Assembly: GCA_051657745.1 (NCBI GenBank)
Contig: JBOFLG010000117.1
Coordinates: 1 to 64,000 of the forward strand
DNA: 64,000 nucleotides
Direction: 5' to 3'
Origin: JBOFLG01 sp051657745
GTDB taxonomy: Bacteria; Actinomycetota; Actinomycetes; Actinomycetales; Dermatophilaceae
Shown here: positions 58,396 to 64,000 of the stretch, one piece after another
Numbering within the stretch: the stretch's first letter is position 1
Layout: every line of letters starts with the position of its first letter
Position numbers and translations under genes: made by a program
The notes under the pieces: generated by a model
What the model was told of the DNA's origin: nothing
The model's database searches: none
The model's input: the letters and a program-made list of their open reading frames with translations, nothing else

Positions 58396-60537
58396 CTACC
58401 AGGAGCCGCCGCTCGCGCCCCCGCCGCCGCCACCGGAGAATCCGCCACCACCGAACCCGCTGCTGCCGGACGAGCCGGGCGTCGACACGAACGTGCCGGC
58501 CGCCACGGTCGAGAAGGAGTCCATCCCGGACGCGACCTCACCGAACCCGTGGCCGGCCCCCCACGCACCCGCGTACCAGACCGGCAGGCTCACCGCGTGC
58601 CCGGCCGCGGCTGCTGCGGCTGCCACCTCGTCGAACACCCGTGCCCACCGGTCGGCGAGACCGAAGACGATGGCGTACGGCAGGAACCGGCTGAACACCT
58701 GCTGGGCTTCCTCCCAACGGATCTGGTTCGCCTCCGCCGTCGCGAGGTACCGCTCGAACCCCAGGGACTGCGCGAGCACCGCGGACCCTTCCGCCGTGCG
58801 GGCCGCCATTCGCCTCCCAAGGGCCCGGATGACGATCCCCGTCACCACTCCGCCACCGGCCAGCACCAGCGCCGGCGCCACCGGAAGCCTGGTGTCGGCG
58901 AACAGCCCGGATGCCGGACCCCACAGGAACACTCCGAGGGTGAGCGACCCGATGGCGACGACGGTGCCGAGCATCATCCAGCCCGACCGTTGCGACTCCG
59001 GGCTGCGCCGGAACCAGCCGCGCTCGACGACCTCCTCGTACATCAACCGACGCACCGCGGCAAGGGTGGGGGCGAACGAGTTCTTGAGTTGGGAGAGGGC
59101 AACGCGCTCGCCCGAGGCGAACAGCGCGTCGAGAAGCACCTGTTCGTATCCGGCGAGCGGTGGTGCCCCGGCCGGTGGCGGGGTGCGGGTCAACAGCCAG
59201 TCGTCGGCCCGGAAGGTGCCCTGGTCCTCGCGGGCGAGGCTGAGGTGCCCGCGCACCGCGAGGTCGACGATGGTGGCGGTCACGTCGACCAGGCCGGCAT
59301 CCTCATCGACGATCGTGCCGACCATCCCGGGCTGCACTCCCGGTGGCGGGGTGAACTGCACCGCGACCGTGGGGGCAGGGCCGCCGACGACCACCGGCGA
59401 GGCGCCACCGAGACCGGGTGACACACCGGGCGTCAGGCCGGCATAGCGCTCGTCGCGGCCACGGCTCCAGACCAGCAAACCCATCAGGCCGGTCGCGAGC
59501 AACGGCAGGAGCACGCCGGTGCCGACGGTCAGCCAGGACAACGCCTGGCTGACCCGTGGGGACACGGTGCCACCGGTAGCTGCGGCCGGGTCGCCGTCAC
59601 GCAGGTCGGGGGTGAGGTCGCCGAACGCGTCGCGCGGGTACGAGGTGACCACGGTGGCTCCTTCCTCCGCCCCGAGGTCACGGACCTCAAATGTCGAGGT
59701 GAGCCCTGCGGTCGCGGCGCACCGCTCGGTGGCGCCGCGCTCACCCACGAAACAGTCCGCAGCGGTCGCCGCTCCTGGGCCGACGACCGTGGCGCGAACC
59801 TGTCGCTGCGGGAAGCCGTTTGCCGTGTCAACGAGGTTGTAGAGCAGCTCGGCCGTGCCATCGCCGATGTCGTTGACCACCCGACCGAGCCGGTACCGCA
59901 CCACATAGTCGGCCGTGCCGGTCACCGTCTCCGATGGGCTGCCGATCCGGATCCGCCGAACCGCCCCGCGATCCGAGATCGAGATATCGGTGGGCGCCCC
60001 GGACGGCGACGACACCTCGACCCCGCTCAACTCGTAGTAGCGGTACTGGGTTTGGCTGTCGCGGTAGCCAGCTCGCACCGTCACGTCGCGGAAGATCCCG
60101 TGCCGCTCCTCGCCGTCAGGAAAGCGCCACCGGATCTGCTCAGTGACGAGCACCGAACCGTCCTTCGCCACCTCGACCGTGGTGCGGAGCGAGTCGGCCT
60201 GCTCCTGTGCTGACACTGCTCGACCCCAGGACCGCAGTACCGCCGCGGATGACGCATCCTCGCGTACCTCGGATGCCGCCCTCCCCACGACCACAGACCG
60301 AGCCGACGTACCGTTCCCGGGCCTCGCGACGACATCCGCTGCCGACTGCCGCGGCGGTCCGTGCCCGGGCGACGCGAGCGCAGCGGGTGCCGCCCCGAGC
60401 AGGACCGCCGCACCGAGCACCAGAACTGCGACCGCACCCGCGACCCAACGGCGAGCGCGGACGAGGTCGGCGCTCACCGCGGCGCCGGGCCAGAGGCCGA
60501 TGGCAGCATCCGGCGACGACCGGCGTCCGCGCGTCAC
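58396..60537 (-). CDS. DUF2207 membrane protein
   Basis: This 713-residue protein has a signal-like segment after a long basic N terminus (RWVAGAVAVLVLGAAVLLGA), then an extracytoplasmic DUF2207 domain (VEVAKDGSVLVTEQIRWRFP, GEERHGIFRDVTVRAGYRDS, YVVRYRLGRVVNDIGDGTAE). Helices and a cytosolic C-terminal part follow (YEQVLLDALFASGERVALSQ, IRWEEAQQVFSRFLPYAIVF), with a Gly/Ser-rich end (GGGGFSGGGGGG). GTG 60537 lies one base after the smpB stop and has a GAGGA site; GTG 60477 is an alternative. The family is common and has no known function. Confidence 0.87.
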   Translation of the reverse strand: MTRGRRSSPDAAIGLWPGAAVSADLVRARRWVAGAVAVLVLGAAVLLGAAPAALASPGHGPPRQSAADVVARPGNGTSARSVVVGRAASEVREDASSAAVLRSWGRAVSAQEQADSLRTTVEVAKDGSVLVTEQIRWRFPDGEERHGIFRDVTVRAGYRDSQTQYRYYELSGVEVSSPSGAPTDISISDRGAVRRIRIGSPSETVTGTADYVVRYRLGRVVNDIGDGTAELLYNLVDTANGFPQRQVRATVVGPGAATAADCFVGERGATERCAATAGLTSTFEVRDLGAEEGATVVTSYPRDAFGDLTPDLRDGDPAAATGGTVSPRVSQALSWLTVGTGVLLPLLATGLMGLLVWSRGRDERYAGLTPGVSPGLGGASPVVVGGPAPTVAVQFTPPPGVQPGMVGTIVDEDAGLVDVTATIVDLAVRGHLSLAREDQGTFRADDWLLTRTPPPAGAPPLAGYEQVLLDALFASGERVALSQLKNSFAPTLAAVRRLMYEEVVERGWFRRSPESQRSGWMMLGTVVAIGSLTLGVFLWGPASGLFADTRLPVAPALVLAGGGVVTGIVIRALGRRMAARTAEGSAVLAQSLGFERYLATAEANQIRWEEAQQVFSRFLPYAIVFGLADRWARVFDEVAAAAAAAGHAVSLPVWYAGAWGAGHGFGEVASGMDSFSTVAAGTFVSTPGSSGSSGFGGGGFSGGGGGGASGGSW

Positions 60538-60538
60538 G

Positions 60539-61018
60539 TCAGTCCTCGCCGCGGCGCCGGGCCGCGATGGCGCGCTCGGCCTCACGGCTGTCCTGGCGTT
60601 CCCGCAGGGCGTGTCGCTTGTCATAGGACCGCTTGCCCTTGGCCACCGCGATCTCGACCTTGGCCCGCCCGTCGGTGAAGTACAGCGCGAGCGGGACGAT
60701 GGTGTGCCCGCTCTCCCGGGTGGCCTGGGCCAACTTGTCTAACTCGCGGCGGTGCAGCAGCAACTTGCGGCGGCGGCGTGGAGTGTGGTTGGTCCAGGTG
60801 CCGCTCACGTACTCGGGGATGTGTACGCCCTCGAGCCACAGCTCGCCGCCGGTGTCAAAGCCGGCCCAGCCGTCAGTGAGCGAGGCCCGGCCCATCCGCA
60901 GCGCCTTGACCTCGGTGCCCATCAGCACCAGACCTGCCTCGTAGGTGTCCTCGATCAGGTAGTCGTGACGGGCCTTGCGGTTGCTCGCGATCACCGAGCG
61001 TCGCTTGTCGGTAGCCAC
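60539..61018 (-). CDS. smpB: SsrA-binding protein SmpB
   Basis: A 159-residue tmRNA partner: ASNRKARHDYLIEDTYEAGL, VLMGTEVKALRMGRASLTDG, RRRRKLLLHRRELDKLAQAT and YFTDGRAKVEIAVAKGKRSY then DKR match the OB-fold core and basic tail that reads the empty A site. GTG 61018 is the start. The order ftsE-ftsX-M23-smpB is conserved in actinobacteria. Confidence 0.97.
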   Translation of the reverse strand: MATDKRRSVIASNRKARHDYLIEDTYEAGLVLMGTEVKALRMGRASLTDGWAGFDTGGELWLEGVHIPEYVSGTWTNHTPRRRRKLLLHRRELDKLAQATRESGHTIVPLALYFTDGRAKVEIAVAKGKRSYDKRHALRERQDSREAERAIAARRRGED

Positions 61019-61123
61019 GCAGGCGAGGCTACCGGGCCACCCCGACCGGCTGCCGCCCGAGGTACCACCACCACGACACTGTCCGGTCGGAGGCCACCAC
61101 GAGGATCACTGGGCGTCAGACCG

Positions 61124-62491
61124 TCAGAGCCACCGGCGTGGGTCGACGAAGTCGCCGTTCTGGAGCACCTCGAAGTGCAAGTGACACCCAGTGCTGCGCC
61201 CGGTGGAGCCTTCGTACCCGATGATCTCGCCGCGGCTGACGGTGCCGCCAGATACCCGGATCCGCGACAGGTGGCTGTACGTCGTGGCGAGGCCACTGTC
61301 ACCGACCACGCCGTGGTCAATGACCACACGGTTGCCGTAGCCTCCAGCGGCACCGGCGCTGATCACCACGCCGTCGGCGGCCGCCTTGACGGGGGTGCGA
61401 CACGGAGCCGCAAAGTCACGGCCGGTGTGCAGCTTGCGATAGCCGAGAATCGGATGCAGGCGCATCCCGTACTCCGAACTCACCCATCCGGCGCCCATCG
61501 GGTAGCTGAGCCAGCCGCCGTCGCTGCGTCCGCCACCGCCGCCGCCACCCCCACCGCCGCCCCCACCGCTGCTGCCGCCGTCGCTGCGACGACCGCTCCC
61601 GCCAGCACTGGCGCGGCTCTTCTTCCGTGCAGCCGCCTCGCGCTTGCGCGCCTCAGCGGCCCGTTGGGCGAGCACTTTCTTGAGCCGCACCTGTTCGGCC
61701 TCCATCCCGGCAAGCGCGCGCTTCTCGGCAGCGAGCCGGTCGTTCAAGGCCGCAGTCTGGGTGGTCTGGCTCGCCGCGAGGGCCTCCAACTCGGCCTTGG
61801 CCTTGGTTGCCGCCGCCCGAGCGCTCTCGGCGCGAGCCAGCGCCACCTCGGCGGCTTTCTTCTTCGCCGTGAAGTCAGCGCGGAGCGCGGAGAGCCGGTC
61901 CTCGAGAGCGGTGAGACTGGCCTGTTCCGTGGTTAGTCGCTGCATCGTCCGGTCCTGCACGTCCATCACGGTGTCGACCAGGGCGAGCCGGTCCGCGAAC
62001 TGCTGCGGGTCGGCGCTGGAGAAAGCCAGGTCCAACTGGCCGAATCCCTGCTCCTGGTAGATCTGCGAGGCGAACTGGGCGACTCGGGTGCGGTTCGCCG
62101 CGACCGCAGCAGTAGCCGCGACGAGTTCACGCTCGCTCTTGTCCTCGTTGGCCTGGGCGACCTCGAGCTCTTGCGCAGCAACGGTGTTGGCGCGGTCGGC
62201 GGCAGTGGCCGCGGCCTGAGCCTGACCGAGGGCCGACCGGGCGAGCGGCAACCTGGCCTCGGTCTGCCGGAGCGCGCGGTAGGCGGCGGAGAGGTCAGCG
62301 CTGGTGTCGCCGACCTGGTCCGCGAGCCGATCCACTTCCGCGTCGATCCGCTTCTTCTCACGTCCGGGGTCCGGCGCCTGCGGCAGTGCCTGCGCCGAGG
62401 TCGCGATCAGCGACACCCCGCACGCGGCGGCGACGGCGAGAGCGGCAGCGCGGCGTACCGTCGCTGAGGGCACACGATCAGATCGTCCCAT
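61124..62491 (-). CDS. secreted M23 peptidase with coiled coil (EnvC/RipA-partner-like)
   Basis: A 455-residue secreted protein: a signal peptide (ALAVAAACGVSLIATSAQA), a long coiled coil (about 40-290, rich in Ala/Glu/Arg), a basic then poly-glycine linker (about 13 consecutive Gly), and a LytM/M23 domain with zinc ligands in LHTGRDFAAPCRTPVKAA and GCHLHFEVLQNG. Its place next to ftsEX parallels EnvC and the mycobacterial FtsX-linked hydrolases, which act in septal peptidoglycan cleavage. ATG 62491 is preferred; ATG 62500 is possible. Confidence 0.92.
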   Translation of the reverse strand: MGRSDRVPSATVRRAAALAVAAACGVSLIATSAQALPQAPDPGREKKRIDAEVDRLADQVGDTSADLSAAYRALRQTEARLPLARSALGQAQAAATAADRANTVAAQELEVAQANEDKSERELVAATAAVAANRTRVAQFASQIYQEQGFGQLDLAFSSADPQQFADRLALVDTVMDVQDRTMQRLTTEQASLTALEDRLSALRADFTAKKKAAEVALARAESARAAATKAKAELEALAASQTTQTAALNDRLAAEKRALAGMEAEQVRLKKVLAQRAAEARKREAAARKKSRASAGGSGRRSDGGSSGGGGGGGGGGGGGRSDGGWLSYPMGAGWVSSEYGMRLHPILGYRKLHTGRDFAAPCRTPVKAAADGVVISAGAAGGYGNRVVIDHGVVGDSGLATTYSHLSRIRVSGGTVSRGEIIGYEGSTGRSTGCHLHFEVLQNGDFVDPRRWL

Positions 62492-62582
62492 GATGATCAT
62501 TGGTAACACGATCCAGAGTCCTTCCGCATAGTCCCTGCCGAAAATTATTGCCAACGGCGTCGGTGCCGTCCCGGCATCCGGG

Positions 62583-63491
62583 TCAGACCCGCAGGTAGCG
62601 CCGCAGTGTCGCCAGGCTGGTGAGCACCGCGATCCCGAGCACGCCAGCGAACATCCACGGCGCGACCACCCAGACGTCCGACACCCCGATGAACGCCTGA
62701 CTGAGCGCGATCTGGATGACTCCCTCGTCGAAGACGTACCGCATCAACGCCACCAGCAGCCCGACCGCGAGGGCGACCCCGAGACCAGAGACGATCACCA
62801 TCTCGGTGACGAACGGCATCCGGATCGTCCAGTTCGAGGCACCGACGAGCCGCATGATCCCGATCTCGCGACGCCGGATGAAGGCCGCCTGGCGGATCGT
62901 CGTGGCCATCAGGAGCGCGGCGCAGGTCGCCATCAGCGCTGCGAGGAGGAGAGCGAACGCGGTGATCCAGTTGATGATCGTGAAGAACCGGCTCAGCACG
63001 GACTCCTGGTCCTGGACGATTGCCACCCCCGGCGCCCCGTCGAACTGCTCCGTGATGGCGCGGAACTTCGTCGGGTCGTCGAGTTGAACCCGCAGGCTCT
63101 GCGGGATGTCGCCGACCTGGACGTTTCCGGCCACCGGACTGTTGCGGAACTGATCCTTGAAGCGGTCATACGCCTGCTGCTCGGACTCGTAGAACACTTC
63201 CTTGACCTCGGGCAGAGCCTCGAGCTGGGCTTGCAGGGTGCCGCGCTGGGCGTCGGTGACGGCGCGGTTCTCGCAGTTCGGTTGGGGGGACGTGGCGTTG
63301 CACAGGTAGATCGATACCTGGATGCGGTCGTACCAGAAACCCTTCATCGTCTCCGCCTGTCGCTGGGCGAGCAGGCCGAGTCCGAGCAGCACCATCGACA
63401 CCATCGTCACGAGCACCACCGAGACCGCCATCGACACATTGCGGCGCAGGCCAGAGCCCACCTCCGCGACCAGGAAGCCCGACCGTGCCAT
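62583..63491 (-). CDS. ftsX: cell division protein FtsX
   Basis: A 302-residue ABC permease-like protein with four membrane helices: NVSMAVSVVLVTMVSMVLLG, FFTIINWITAFALLLAALMA, EMVIVSGLGVALAVGLLVAL and WMFAGVLGIAVLTSLATL. The extracytoplasmic domain between helices 1 and 2 has a Cys pair (YLCNATSPQPNCENRAV) and the family segment VFYESEQQAYDRFKDQF. FtsEX transmits ATP hydrolysis to a peptidoglycan hydrolase, probably the adjacent M23 protein. ATG 63491 lies one base after the ftsE stop. Confidence 0.96.
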   Translation of the reverse strand: MARSGFLVAEVGSGLRRNVSMAVSVVLVTMVSMVLLGLGLLAQRQAETMKGFWYDRIQVSIYLCNATSPQPNCENRAVTDAQRGTLQAQLEALPEVKEVFYESEQQAYDRFKDQFRNSPVAGNVQVGDIPQSLRVQLDDPTKFRAITEQFDGAPGVAIVQDQESVLSRFFTIINWITAFALLLAALMATCAALLMATTIRQAAFIRRREIGIMRLVGASNWTIRMPFVTEMVIVSGLGVALAVGLLVALMRYVFDEGVIQIALSQAFIGVSDVWVVAPWMFAGVLGIAVLTSLATLRRYLRV

Positions 63492-63492
63492 C

Positions 63493-64000
63493 TCAGATCT
63501 CCCGAGTGAGGTCGGCCTCGACCGCGGCCTCCGGGCCGGGCTCACCGTCCGGGCCGGACAACGAGTACGCCGACAGCGCGTGCCGCGGTGTGTGTGCGTC
63601 CAACGGATCGGTCGGGTGATACCCGGAACCCTCCTCGTCACGGATCAACTGCCCGCTATCGAGCTGGATCACCCGGCGCCGCATGGTGTTGACGATCTCC
63701 TGGTCGTGGGTGGCCAGGACGACGGTGGTGCCGGTGCGGTTGATCCGCTCGAGCAGGTGCACGATCTCGAGGCTGATCTTCTGGTCGAGGTTTCCGGTGG
63801 GCTCATCACACAACAAGATCTGCGGCCGGTTCACCACCGCCCGAGCGATGGCCACCCGCTGCTGCTCACCGCCCGAGAGCTGATGCGGAAAGCGCCGCTC
63901 CTTGCCGGCGAGGCCGACCATGTCGAGAGTCTCCGGAACCAACTGCCGGATCACGTGTTTCGGCTTGCCGATGACCTGCAGTGCGTACGCGACGTTCTCG
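63493..64000 (-). CDS. ftsE: cell division ATP-binding protein FtsE, 5' end outside window
   Basis: The last 169 residues of FtsE are visible: ENVAYALQVIGKPKH, signature QLSGGEQQRVAIARAVV, Walker B ILLCDEPTGNLDQKI, and the H-loop VVLATHDQEIVNTMRRRV. The Walker A and start lie beyond the right edge. A C-terminal extension of about 50 residues after GQLIRDEEGSGY is longer than in E. coli FtsE. It is coupled to ftsX. Confidence 0.96.
   Translation of the reverse strand, partial: ENVAYALQVIGKPKHVIRQLVPETLDMVGLAGKERRFPHQLSGGEQQRVAIARAVVNRPQILLCDEPTGNLDQKISLEIVHLLERINRTGTTVVLATHDQEIVNTMRRRVIQLDSGQLIRDEEGSGYHPTDPLDAHTPRHALSAYSLSGPDGEPGPEAAVEADLTREI

Overview
The window is GC-rich chromosomal DNA with actinobacterial gene content. 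It carries DUF222/HNH, DUF3039, DUF3618 and DUF2017 proteins, a pair of large dynamin-like GTPases, ftsE-ftsX-M23-smpB, clpS-DUF2017 followed by murI-MBL-rph-rdgB, and a tmRNA whose tag reads ANSKSTDFALAA. GTG starts and 4-base GTGA/ATGA stop-start overlaps are common. The closest guess is a member of the Micrococcales, such as Intrasporangiaceae or Dermatophilaceae. That is inferred from gene content and was not searched.

Layout. 1-2.3 kb: an acyl-CoA dehydrogenase running off the left edge, a divergent TetR regulator with a palindrome between them, and a methyltransferase. 2.3-6.1 kb (minus): a GT2 glycosyltransferase and sugar epimerase behind ettA. 6.3-10.7 kb: an SSB and two membrane GTPases. 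10.8-11.5 kb: thpR and tRNA-Arg. 11.8-17.7 kb: an accessory stretch with an unknown protein coupled to an XRE-ImmA/IrrE protein, a second unknown, and a 2OG-Fe(II) oxygenase. 17.8-24.9 kb: PrsW, orn, tRNA-His, copC, tRNA-Lys, a PepSY membrane protein and its partner, bcp-DUF3618-groES-like, and tRNA-Leu. 25.0-26.3 kb: an AAA ATPase framed by two 56-bp copies of the 3' end of rdgB. 26.3-31.2 kb: rdgB, rph, an MBL-ASCH fusion, murI, DUF2017 and clpS. 31.6-33.9 kb: a secreted GH9 cellulase.

34-40.8 kb: RDD protein, SF2 helicase, DUF3039, yqgE and a DEAD-box RNA helicase. 40.9-42.6 kb: a degraded patch with an ISAs1-type transposase remnant, a secreted CPxC-repeat protein, a (GGTGA)8 microsatellite and a long perfect palindrome. 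42.7-49.4 kb: VanZ-like protein, malic enzyme, SIMPL protein, a YgjV-like protein, DUF222-HNH, TetR with a divergent membrane protein, and tmRNA. 49.6-54.7 kb (minus): a translationally coupled permease-kinase-oxidoreductase operon. 54.9-58.3 kb: pyruvate carboxylase. 58.4-64 kb (minus): DUF2207, smpB, M23 peptidase, ftsX and ftsE, running off the right edge.

Most of the window is ordinary housekeeping. RNA turnover and translation quality control are well represented (ettA, orn, thpR, rph, tmRNA, smpB, DEAD-box helicase, clpS). The best leads for something new are the one-gene ATPase element at rdgB, the coupled unknown/XRE-ImmA pair with the oxygenase cluster beside it, the three-gene catabolic operon at 49.6-54.7 kb, and the repeat-rich patch at 41-42.5 kb.
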